Shown here: positions 23,082 through 30,483 of the stretch, piece after piece
Layout: each line of letters begins with the position of its first letter
Position numbering within the stretch: position 1 is the first letter of the stretch
From: Streptomyces sp. S.PB5
GTDB taxonomy: Bacteria > Actinomycetota > Actinomycetes > Streptomycetales > Streptomycetaceae
Assembly: GCF_030403745.1 (NCBI RefSeq)
Contig: NZ_JAQMWP010000029.1
Span: forward strand, 1 to 64,000
Length of the DNA: 64,000 bases
Direction of reading: 5' to 3'
Translations under genes and position numbers: made by a program
Notes under the pieces: model-generated
Databases searched by the model: none
Told to the model about the DNA's origin: nothing
What the model saw: the letters and a program-made list of their open reading frames with translations, nothing else

Positions 23082-24251
23082 TCACCCGCCGTCGGCCGTA
23101 CCGCCGAAGAGTCCACCCGAGTCGGACGCACCGGCGTCTGCACCGGCGTCCGCTCCGGCTCCCCCGCTCTCGGCGGTGCCGCCCGTCCCTTCGCCCCCGC
23201 TGTCCCCCGGCGTGGGTTCCCCGGTCCCGGTGCCTGCGCTCGCCACGGTCAGTGTCACCAGGGAGTCGGCCGGGGCCTCGGTCCCTGGCTCCGGGCTCTG
23301 TCCGACGACCGTGCCGGGCGTGGCCGCGTCGGTCACCTCCTCGGTCCAGGTGACCTGGAACCCCCGGTCCTCCAGAGCGACTTGAGCGTCACCGAGGGGC
23401 AGGTCCTGTACGTCCGGCACCGTGGCCACCTCGGCCGTAGGCGTGGACGTGGGCGAGTCGGAGGGTGCGACGGACGGGCCACCGATGTCCGGCGCCACCG
23501 GCAGGACCTCGTCCTCGGTGCCGTCGGTGCCCGCCTCGCGGGCAAGGCCGGCGTCCGGGTCCTCGACGTCGACGAGCTGGAAGACCTCGACCGGGTCGTC
23601 CTCCGGCGCCGCCTTGACCTTGGCGACCTTCTCCGAGTCGTACGACGGCCACTTCTTGTTCCGGGCGTCGAACTCCACCTTGGCGTCGTCGACGTCGTCC
23701 TTGAACGAGGCCAGCGGGTTGCCGCAGCTGCACTGCACCGCGGGCCGCCCCAACTGGTCGACCAGAACGGCGATTCCCGCCTCCAGGAGGGCGTCGAAGG
23801 CCTTCCGCTTGCCCTTCTTCTTGTCGAAGTCGTGGTTCTTGACCAGCGTGTCGGCACGCAGCAGGACCGGCGTCAGCTTCTTCACGAAGCCCCTGATCTC
23901 GCCGACGTCGTCCAGGCCCTCGACCTCGGCCCACTCCTTGGCCTTGTCCCGGTTCTCCGGCTTCTCGAGGAACTCGACGAGCTTCGCCTTGTCGCAGTAG
24001 CCGGCGTCCCGGGTACCCCCGTACAGACCCGGGTCGCCGCCACCGACCTCCCCCGCGATGTAGTCCATCGCCGCACCGATGGCGATGTCGGTGCCGAGCC
24101 TCACAAAGAAGGGCGCCGGGGTCATCACTCCGCGCGCGACGGCCCGCACGGCGACCTTGTCGCCCGGGCACTTTGCGGCCAGCATGCCCAGGACGGCCAG
24201 GACCAGCGCGAGCGCGATGACCGTACGCCCCCTCCCCCGTATGCGTTTCAT
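23082..24251 (-). CDS. DUF6777-like membrane protein with a PASTA domain
   Basis: A 389-residue exported protein. Residues 10-27 form a signal or anchor helix. Residues 70-210 contain the DUF6777-type features APFFVRLG, DPGLYGGTRDAGYC and VQCSCGNPLASF. Then a Ser/Pro/Thr linker leads to one PASTA domain near 292-355 (VPDVQDLPLGDAQVALEDRG, then VVGQSPEPGTEAP). The C-terminus is a Gly/Ala/Asp-rich tail. PASTA domains bind cell-wall muropeptides or beta-lactams, so the protein probably acts at the wall. The DUF6777 function is unknown. It is convergent with the quinone oxidoreductase. Confidence 0.75.
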   Translation of the reverse strand: MKRIRGRGRTVIALALVLAVLGMLAAKCPGDKVAVRAVARGVMTPAPFFVRLGTDIAIGAAMDYIAGEVGGGDPGLYGGTRDAGYCDKAKLVEFLEKPENRDKAKEWAEVEGLDDVGEIRGFVKKLTPVLLRADTLVKNHDFDKKKGKRKAFDALLEAGIAVLVDQLGRPAVQCSCGNPLASFKDDVDDAKVEFDARNKKWPSYDSEKVAKVKAAPEDDPVEVFQLVDVEDPDAGLAREAGTDGTEDEVLPVAPDIGGPSVAPSDSPTSTPTAEVATVPDVQDLPLGDAQVALEDRGFQVTWTEEVTDAATPGTVVGQSPEPGTEAPADSLVTLTVASAGTGTGEPTPGDSGGEGTGGTAESGGAGADAGADAGASDSGGLFGGTADGG

Positions 24252-24414
24252 GGTCTTCCTTCTGGCTCCTTCCCCGTCGCCGGTCGGCGAACGGTCCCGC
24301 CAGTGTGGGCGTCCGGCGGGGCGGGCACATCGTGGTCCGCACGGGGATCCGCGGGGCACGGATCCCCGTGCCCGCACGGATGACGGGCCGGTCGCCGGCG
24401 ATGACCATGAGCCC

Positions 24415-24795
24415 ATGCCGCGCACCGTGCTGATCATCGACGACGACCCTGGATTCAGAGCCGTCGCACGGGCGTTGCTGGAGGCGGACGGCGACTTCGC
24501 GGCGGCGGAGGCGGGTTCGGGGGCCGAGGCGCTCGCCGCCGTCGTGACACAGCCGCCGGACGCCGTGCTCCTGGACATCGGGCTGTCGGACGGGGAGGAC
24601 GGGGACGGCTTCGAGGACGGTTTCGCCGTCTGCCGGGCCCTGCACGGGGTGGCTCCGGCGACGGCGGTCGTGCTGTGTTCGGCACGCGAGGCCGAGTTGT
24701 ACGGAGAGCGGATCGCCCGGTCCCCGGCGGTGGGGTTCCTCGCGAAGGAACGGCTGTCGGCGGCGGCACTGACACGGCTGGTCGCGCCGCCGTAG
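24415..24795 (+). CDS. Stand-alone response regulator receiver protein
   Basis: A 126-residue protein made only of a receiver domain. The acidic pocket is IIDDDPG (residues 7-13), the phosphorylation aspartate is in AVLLDIGL near residue 56, and the conserved lysine is in FLAKERL near the end. An extra acidic loop, SDGEDGDGFEDGF, follows the phosphorylation site. There is no output domain, so it may act through protein contacts or as a phosphate sink. It faces the NarL-type two-component pair with an 8-base gap between the stops; crosstalk with that kinase is an inference. Confidence 0.85.
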   Translation: MPRTVLIIDDDPGFRAVARALLEADGDFAAAEAGSGAEALAAVVTQPPDAVLLDIGLSDGEDGDGFEDGFAVCRALHGVAPATAVVLCSAREAELYGERIARSPAVGFLAKERLSAAALTRLVAPP

Positions 24796-24803
24796 GCATC
24801 GGT

Positions 24804-25502
24804 TCAGTCGTCGGAGGACAGATACATCAGCACCGCGCGCACCCGGCGGTCGTACATCTCCTTGGCCTCGGGCCTGAGGCCGAGCTTGTCGAAGACGGTG
24901 TTGACGTGGTCCTCCACCGTCCTCTTGCTGATCGACAGTCTCGCCGCGAGGGCGGAGTTGGACAGTCCGCGCGCCATGAGTTCGAGCACCTTCAGCTGCT
25001 GGTCGGTCAGGGCGGCCAGCCGGTCGCGGCGACGCGGGGTGCGGTAGAGGGCGCGCTGGATCTCCCCGTCGATGGCGTACCGGCCCGCCCCGACCTCGTC
25101 CACGACCTCGGTGACGAAGTCCGCTCCGGTGACCCGTGACTTGAGCTGGTAGCCGACGCCTCCGGCGGCGGCCGCGGGTCCGGCCTCCAGGAGCTGACGC
25201 AGATGGGTCAGCTCCATGTCCTTGGACAGCAGCAGGATGCCCACCGACGGATGGGCGCGGCGGATCTCCACGGCCGCCTGTAACCCTTCCAGGGTGTGCG
25301 TGGGCGGCATTCTGATGTCGACCACGGCGAGGTCGGGCAGGGTGTCGGCGACCGCCTCCCGCAGCCCGCGCGCGTCCCCGGCCCGCTCGGTGATCTCGTG
25401 GCCCTCGTCCTCCAGGATGATCGCGAGTCCCCGCAGGTAGACGGGGTCGTCGTCGGCCAGCACGATGCGCAGGGGCCGCGGGGGTCTCATGTCGGCCGTC
25501 AT
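24804..25502 (-). CDS. NarL/LuxR family response regulator
   Basis: A 232-residue regulator. The receiver domain covers 11-130 with acidic residues in VLADDDP, phosphorylation site Asp62 in LAVVDIRMP and a lysine in YQLKSRV. The LuxR helix-turn-helix follows in 160-220 (LTDQQLKVLELMARGLSNSA, SISKRTVEDHVNTVFDKLGL). A small Ala-rich insertion, GPAAAAGG, precedes the lysine motif. It starts in an ATGA overlap with the kinase stop at 25499, so the pair is translated together; an alternative ATG lies at 25490. Targets are unknown. Confidence 0.9.
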   Translation of the reverse strand: MTADMRPPRPLRIVLADDDPVYLRGLAIILEDEGHEITERAGDARGLREAVADTLPDLAVVDIRMPPTHTLEGLQAAVEIRRAHPSVGILLLSKDMELTHLRQLLEAGPAAAAGGVGYQLKSRVTGADFVTEVVDEVGAGRYAIDGEIQRALYRTPRRRDRLAALTDQQLKVLELMARGLSNSALAARLSISKRTVEDHVNTVFDKLGLRPEAKEMYDRRVRAVLMYLSSDD

Positions 25503-27238
25503 ACCGGCTCGTCCCTCTCGCTCAGGGCCCTGGTGGGCAGGGTCACGGCGACGACCGTGCCCTCGCCGGAGCGGGAGCGGACGGTCAGTCTGCCGTCGTA
25601 CGCGGAGACCCGGTGGCGCAGCCCGAGCAGTCCGGTGCCGCCGTCCGCCGGGTCCGCGCCGCCGATGCCGTCGTCGGTGACGCTCAGGCTCAGTACTCCG
25701 TCGGCGTGGTGGAGGTCGACGTGGATGGTGCGGGCCCCGGCGTGCTTGAGCACGTTGCTGACCGCCTCCTTCACGACGTAGTACGCGGTGAGTTCGACGG
25801 GCTCGGGCAGCTTGGGCAGTCCGTCGGCGCGCAGGTCGACGGGCAGGGGCAGGTCGGCGGTCAGCGAGCGCAGGGCCGGAACCAGCCCGGCCTCGCTCAG
25901 CACCACGGGGTGGATGCCGCGGGCCGCCACGCGCAGTTCGGCGTGCCCCTGCTCCAACGTGGCGAGGGCGTCGTCCAGCATCCCGGCCAGCTCGGGGCCG
26001 CTCACCTCGCGGTCCAACCGGCGGCGGGCGATGCGCAGTTGGAGGCCCAGGTTGATGAACTTCTGCTGAGCCCCGTCGTGCAGGGCCCGCTCCACCTCGC
26101 GGCGCTGCTCGTCGCCGGCCTCGATGACGCGGCGACGGGAGGCGCGCAGTTCGGTGACCAGGGCCTGGTTGTCGAGTTCCAGCGCGGCGGCGGACACGAC
26201 CGCTTCCAGGACGTAGCGGTCCTCCCTGAGCGCCGGATCGTGGACGAGGACGCCGACCCGCCGCCCGTCGCGCTCCAGGACGCTCGTCCACTGGCCGGGC
26301 CCGGCGGTCAGGGGCCTGCCGTCGGTGTCGACGTAACCGTCCCCGTCGGGGGCGGGAAGGCCCAGCCGGAGCGACTCGTCGTCGAGTGTCCTGGCGAGTT
26401 CGTCGCGCAGGTGAGCGCGGGAGGCGAGCGGCAGTCGGCGCAGCAGTTCGGCCACGGCGGTGCGGCCCAGCCGGATCCGCCACACGCCGGCGAGAAAGGC
26501 GAGCGGCAGGCACAGGACCGACAGATGCGCGGCCGCCAGGAGCACGGGGTGCGACCACGCGCGGTCGGCGCCGAGCGCCGCGTCGAGCCCGGAGGCCAGG
26601 CCGCCGGTCAGGCCGACGGTGAGCAGCGGCGCGAGTTCGCGGCGGTACGGCCGGGATGCCTTCACCCAGCGCCACAGCAGTACGGCGACCACGGCCGCGC
26701 TGACGACGAGCTGTACCGCGTCGGTCAGTTGCCGAAGCCACGGCACGGGGTGCACGAGCAGCAGGTTCTCGGTCACCGACGCGTGGAAGAACACGCCGAC
26801 CGGCTGAAGGACGAAGGCGACCGCACAGCCGACGGCCAGCAGCGTCCGGTCGGCGACGGCGGCGACCGTGCCGTCGTCCTCGCGGCTGCGCAGACGGCCG
26901 TACGGAAAGACCAGCAGGAGCGGGATCAGGAAGCCGGTGGACGCGGAGCGCAGGAACAGGCCGACGGTGTGCGTCAGCGGGTCGGTGGAGATCTGGAGGT
27001 CCTCCGCGAACCAGCCGAAGCCGACGAGCAGCATCAGCAGCCCGACCGCGTTGCCGGGCCGCCGCAGCCGCGCGAGCAGGCCGGCCCCGAGGTACAGCCC
27101 GCCGACCGCTCCCGAGAAGAGCGTCGTGGTGGAGTCGTCGTGCCGGTCGGGTGCGGTGACGACCAGGACGTAGATTCCGAACGCCGTGCCGGCCGTGGCG
27201 AGGAGGAGCGCGGTGCGCTGCGGGGACGGGCCTGCCAT
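25499..27238 (-). CDS. Sensor histidine kinase, NarL-partner type (HisKA_3)
   Basis: A 579-residue membrane kinase. The N-terminal third contains about eight hydrophobic helices (residues 8-270) and is the sensing part. A GAF-like region follows. The dimerisation and phosphorylation motif is EVERALHDGAQQKFINLGLQ, with the histidine in ALHDGAQQ near 395. The ATPase domain has KEAVSNVLKHAGA, DDGIGGADP and GTGLLGLRHRV. It forms an operon with the downstream LuxR-type regulator through a 4-base overlap. The multispan sensor region suggests a signal within the membrane, but the signal is unknown. Confidence 0.9.
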   Translation of the reverse strand: MAGPSPQRTALLLATAGTAFGIYVLVVTAPDRHDDSTTTLFSGAVGGLYLGAGLLARLRRPGNAVGLLMLLVGFGWFAEDLQISTDPLTHTVGLFLRSASTGFLIPLLLVFPYGRLRSREDDGTVAAVADRTLLAVGCAVAFVLQPVGVFFHASVTENLLLVHPVPWLRQLTDAVQLVVSAAVVAVLLWRWVKASRPYRRELAPLLTVGLTGGLASGLDAALGADRAWSHPVLLAAAHLSVLCLPLAFLAGVWRIRLGRTAVAELLRRLPLASRAHLRDELARTLDDESLRLGLPAPDGDGYVDTDGRPLTAGPGQWTSVLERDGRRVGVLVHDPALREDRYVLEAVVSAAALELDNQALVTELRASRRRVIEAGDEQRREVERALHDGAQQKFINLGLQLRIARRRLDREVSGPELAGMLDDALATLEQGHAELRVAARGIHPVVLSEAGLVPALRSLTADLPLPVDLRADGLPKLPEPVELTAYYVVKEAVSNVLKHAGARTIHVDLHHADGVLSLSVTDDGIGGADPADGGTGLLGLRHRVSAYDGRLTVRSRSGEGTVVAVTLPTRALSERDEPV

Positions 27239-27340
27239 AACCGCCTCCCCCGTGACGGCCGTTCACGTGCGCTTCCGTTTCCTCACGGTACGCGATCGGC
27301 CGACTTCCGTACGGAGTTTTCCGTGCGAATCCATTCGGGC

Positions 27341-27371
27341 ATTTGCATGACCATGCATGGCCATGCATAAT
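27341..27371 (+). promoter_or_regulatory. argG promoter with ARG-box-like repeats, probably leaderless
   Basis: TTGCAT at 27343-27348 and CATAAT at 27366-27371 are spaced by exactly 17 bases and fit the -35 and -10 elements of a housekeeping promoter. The predicted start of transcription coincides with the ATG at 27378. Repeated CCATGCAT elements at 27351 and 27361 overlap the promoter and resemble ArgR boxes, so the ArgR repressor would block polymerase binding when arginine is plentiful. No Shine-Dalgarno sequence is present. Confidence 0.6.
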
Positions 27372-27377
27372 CTTCCT

Positions 27378-28832
27378 ATGTCCAAGGTCCTCACCTCCCT
27401 GCCCGCCGGCGAGCGCGTCGGCATCGCCTTCTCGGGCGGCCTCGACACCTCCGTCGCGGTCGCGTGGATGCGTGACAAGGGCGCCGTCCCGTGCACGTAC
27501 ACGGCCGACATCGGCCAGTACGACGAGCCCGACATCGCCTCGGTGCCCGGCCGCGCCAAGACCTACGGCGCCGAGATCGCGCGCCTGGTCGACTGCCGCG
27601 CCGCGCTGGTCGAGGAGGGCCTGGCCGCGCTGACCTGCGGCGCGTTCCACATCCGCTCGGGCGGGCGGGCGTACTTCAACACCACCCCCCTCGGCCGTGC
27701 CGTCACCGGCACGCTGCTGGTGCGGGCGATGCTGGAGGACGACGTCCAGATCTGGGGCGACGGCTCGACGTACAAGGGCAACGACATCGAGCGGTTCTAC
27801 CGCTACGGCCTGCTCGCCAACCCCCACCTCAGGATCTACAAGCCCTGGCTGGACGCGGCGTTCGTGACCGAGCTCGGCGGCCGCAAGGAGATGTCCGAGT
27901 GGCTGGTCGCCCACCAGTTGCCCTACCGGGACTCCACGGAGAAGGCGTACTCCACCGACGCCAACATCTGGGGCGCCACGCACGAGGCGAAGACCCTGGA
28001 GCACCTCGACACCGGCCTCGAGACCGTCGAGCCGATCATGGGCGTCAAGTTCTGGGACCCGTCGGTCGAGATCGCCACCGAGGACGTGACGATCGGCTTC
28101 GAGCAGGGCCGCCCGGTCACCATCAACGGCAAGGAGTTCGCCTCCGCCGTCGACCTGGTCCTGGAGGCCAACGCCATCGGCGGCCGGCACGGCCTGGGCA
28201 TGTCCGACCAGATCGAGAACCGGATCATCGAGGCCAAGAGCCGCGGTATCTACGAGGCCCCCGGCATGGCCCTGCTCCACGCCGCCTACGAGCGCCTCGT
28301 CAACGCCATCCACAACGAGGACACCCTCGCCCAGTACCACAACGAGGGCCGCCGCCTCGGCCGCCTCATGTACGAGGGCCGCTGGCTGGACCCGCAGGCG
28401 CTGATGATCCGCGAGTCGCTCCAGCGCTGGGTCGGCGCGGCGGTCACCGGTGAGGTCACCCTGCGCCTGCGCCGGGGCGAGGACTACTCGATCCTCGACA
28501 CGACCGGCCCCGCCTTCAGCTACCACCCCGACAAGCTGTCGATGGAGCGCACCGAGGACTCGGCCTTCGGACCGGTCGACCGCATCGGCCAGCTCACCAT
28601 GCGCAACCTCGACATCGCCGACTCCCGCGCCAAGCTGGAGCAGTACGCGGGCCTCGGCCTCATCGGCACCGGCAGCCCCACCATCGGCGCCTCCCAGGCG
28701 GCGGCGACGGGCCTGATCGGCACGATGCCGGAGCTGTCCGAGGGCGGCGCCGAGGCCATCGCCTCCCGCGGCGAGGTCTCCGAGGAGGACGCGCTGCTGG
28801 ACCGCGCGGCGATGGAGTCCGGCACGGACTGA
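27378..28832 (+). CDS. argG: Argininosuccinate synthase (long, E. coli-like type)
   Basis: About 484 residues from the chosen ATG at 27378 (MSKVLTSLPAG). It would join citrulline and aspartate in arginine synthesis. The ATP pyrophosphatase P-loop is AFSGGLDTSVA near residues 17-27. The length and C-terminal region match the longer E. coli-like class rather than the roughly 400-residue class. An in-frame ATG at 27357 lies inside the promoter and ARG-box repeats and is therefore rejected. It stands alone; argH and the other arg genes are not adjacent. A strong terminator follows at 28855. Confidence 0.93.
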   Translation: MSKVLTSLPAGERVGIAFSGGLDTSVAVAWMRDKGAVPCTYTADIGQYDEPDIASVPGRAKTYGAEIARLVDCRAALVEEGLAALTCGAFHIRSGGRAYFNTTPLGRAVTGTLLVRAMLEDDVQIWGDGSTYKGNDIERFYRYGLLANPHLRIYKPWLDAAFVTELGGRKEMSEWLVAHQLPYRDSTEKAYSTDANIWGATHEAKTLEHLDTGLETVEPIMGVKFWDPSVEIATEDVTIGFEQGRPVTINGKEFASAVDLVLEANAIGGRHGLGMSDQIENRIIEAKSRGIYEAPGMALLHAAYERLVNAIHNEDTLAQYHNEGRRLGRLMYEGRWLDPQALMIRESLQRWVGAAVTGEVTLRLRRGEDYSILDTTGPAFSYHPDKLSMERTEDSAFGPVDRIGQLTMRNLDIADSRAKLEQYAGLGLIGTGSPTIGASQAAATGLIGTMPELSEGGAEAIASRGEVSEEDALLDRAAMESGTD

Positions 28833-28854
28833 CGGTCGTACGCAGCAAGCCGGA

Positions 28855-28889
28855 GGAAGGCCGGCCCCGCATACCGGGGCCGGCCTTCC
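28855..28889. terminator. Strong hairpin terminator of argG
   Basis: GGAAGGCCGGCCCCG at 28855-28869 pairs perfectly over 15 bases with its complement at 28875-28889 around a five-base loop. It lies between the convergent argG and P450 genes and can end both transcripts. There is no T-run. Confidence 0.88.
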
Positions 28890-28892
28890 GGC

Positions 28893-28927
28893 GTCTGCCG
28901 TCTGGCGTCCGGCGTCCGGCGTCCGGC
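28893..28927. repeat. Five 7-bp tandem repeats
   Basis: Heptamers GTCTGCC, GTCTGGC and three copies of GTCCGGC follow one another directly after the argG terminator. This is a short microsatellite in non-coding sequence, and no function is evident. Confidence 0.7.
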
Positions 28928-28940
28928 GAGGAGTGGGCCC

Positions 28941-30308
28941 CTAGAGACCCGCCCCCGCCCGGGAACGCTCCCGGGGCCGGACGGTCATCCGCAGGGCACG
29001 CGGCCGTACGGTGAGCCGGGCGACCTGGCGGACGACCTGGCCCTCGGCGAGCTCCAGCCGTACCGAACGCAGCATCGTGGCGAGGGCCGTGACCATCTCG
29101 GTGGTGGCCAGCCGGTCCCCCATGCACCTGTGCTTGCCGTCCCCGAAGGGCAGGAACGCGCCCGGGGGAAGCGTCTGCGCGGTGTCGATCCACCGGTCCG
29201 GGTGGAAGGTGAGCGGGTCGGGGAAGCGGGCGGGGTCGCGGTGCAGGGCGTGCTGGCAGTAGGCCAGTTCGGTGCCGGCGGGCAGCGTCCACTCGCCGAG
29301 CCGGGTCTCCTCCATGGTGCGGCGGGTGACCAGCCAGCCGGGGTGGTGCAGCCGCAGGGTCTCGGTGATGACCCGGTTCAGATACGGCAGGCGGGGCACG
29401 TCGTCGAAGGTGACCGGCCGTTCGCCGAGGACCTCGTCCAGCTCGGCCAGGATCCGGGCCTCGATCTCGGGGTGGCGGGCGAGTTCGTACAGCGTCCAGG
29501 ACAGCACCGACGCGGTGGTCTCGGTGCCCGCCACGGCCAGGGTGAAGATCTCGGAGCTGATCTGGTGTCCGGTCAGCGGCCGGCCGGTCTCCTCGTCGAC
29601 GGCACGCAGCAGCATGGAGAGCATGTCCCCGGTGTCGTGCCCGGAGGCCTGCAGTTCGTCGACGGCGGTGTTGATGGTGGCGCGCACACCGGCCCGGGCC
29701 CGGTCGAAGCGGCGGTTGAAGGGCAGCGGCAGCCGCTCGGCCCAGTCGGGCAGCATCATGCGCACGCCGACGCCGTTCATCACCACCGACAGGTTGCTGC
29801 GCAGCCGGTGGAAGATGGCGTCGTCGAGGCTGCCGGCGAACACCGTCTTGGCCAGCATGTCGAGGCTGAGCCCGACCATCGCCTCGCGTACGTCGAGGGG
29901 CCGTCCGCGCTCCCAGGCGGCGACCGTGGCCGTCACCTCGGCGCGCATGAGGTCGACGTACCGGCTGATCTCGGTGTGGGCGAACGCCGGTTGCAGCTGA
30001 CGCCGTTTGCGCACATGGTTGCGGCCGGTGGCGGTGACAACGCTGTCACCCAGCAGCTGGCCCAGCTTGTCGTAGAGCCGGCCCTTGTCGAGGCTCGGAC
30101 CGAGGGCCTTGAGCATCTGGTGGATCAGGGCCGGGTCCTGGACGACGATCGTGCGGGTCCCCGGCTGCAGGACGATCTCGACGAGGGGTTCCCGCGTCTC
30201 GCGCAGGGAGTCGATGAAGCCGAGGTTGTCGCGCATCTTCAACGCGTGGCCGATGAGCGGAAACGATCCTGCGGCTCGGGGTATGGGGGGAGGCGCAGTG
30301 GACGTCAC
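28941..30308 (-). CDS. Cytochrome P450
   Basis: A 455-residue P450. The haem-binding loop is FGDGKHRCMGDRLA with the axial cysteine at 395. The K-helix ExxR is in ITETLRLHHP and the oxygen-activating I-helix in AGTETTASVLSW. The sequence (RDNLGFIDSLRETREPLVEI, DPALIHQMLKALGPSLDKGR) is closest in style to the CYP family members linked to terpene or fatty acid oxidation. There is no terpene cyclase, ferredoxin or reductase gene nearby, so the electron donor must be elsewhere. The start is GTG at 30308. A large inverted repeat lies just upstream. Substrate unknown. Confidence 0.9.
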   Translation of the reverse strand: MTSTAPPPIPRAAGSFPLIGHALKMRDNLGFIDSLRETREPLVEIVLQPGTRTIVVQDPALIHQMLKALGPSLDKGRLYDKLGQLLGDSVVTATGRNHVRKRRQLQPAFAHTEISRYVDLMRAEVTATVAAWERGRPLDVREAMVGLSLDMLAKTVFAGSLDDAIFHRLRSNLSVVMNGVGVRMMLPDWAERLPLPFNRRFDRARAGVRATINTAVDELQASGHDTGDMLSMLLRAVDEETGRPLTGHQISSEIFTLAVAGTETTASVLSWTLYELARHPEIEARILAELDEVLGERPVTFDDVPRLPYLNRVITETLRLHHPGWLVTRRTMEETRLGEWTLPAGTELAYCQHALHRDPARFPDPLTFHPDRWIDTAQTLPPGAFLPFGDGKHRCMGDRLATTEMVTALATMLRSVRLELAEGQVVRQVARLTVRPRALRMTVRPRERSRAGAGL

Positions 30309-30319
30309 GGGGTCATCCC

Positions 30320-30357
30320 TTCAGGGAAGTCATAGGCGCCCTAATCACTTCCCTGAA
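30320..30357. promoter_or_regulatory. Perfect 11-bp inverted repeat upstream of the P450 gene
   Basis: TTCAGGGAAGT at 30320-30330 and ACTTCCCTGAA at 30347-30357 form perfect arms separated by 16 bases, starting 11 bases before the P450 start codon. The spacing places the two half-sites about 2.5 helical turns apart, compatible with a dimeric regulator covering the promoter or with a hairpin in the leader. The cognate regulator is unknown. Confidence 0.6.
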
Positions 30358-30483
30358 CTCTCCCCAGTGCAATCCTGGCATGAACGTGTCGTGCGCCACG
30401 TGTGATGACGACCGGCCTCAGGCCACCGTCCGCAGCCCGCCCCGCGCCTCTCCCCCGCCCCGGACGTCAGCCGGGCGCGGACA

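Noticed and set aside
27357..27377. Upstream ATG of argG as the true start
   Set aside because: It lies inside the -35/-10 promoter and operator repeats and adds seven non-conserved residues.
24804..28526. A 1240-codon minus-strand open frame covering the argG region and two-component genes
   Set aside because: It is antisense to argG for most of its length, its composition is that of a high-GC shadow frame, and only its last 232 codons correspond to a recognisable protein.
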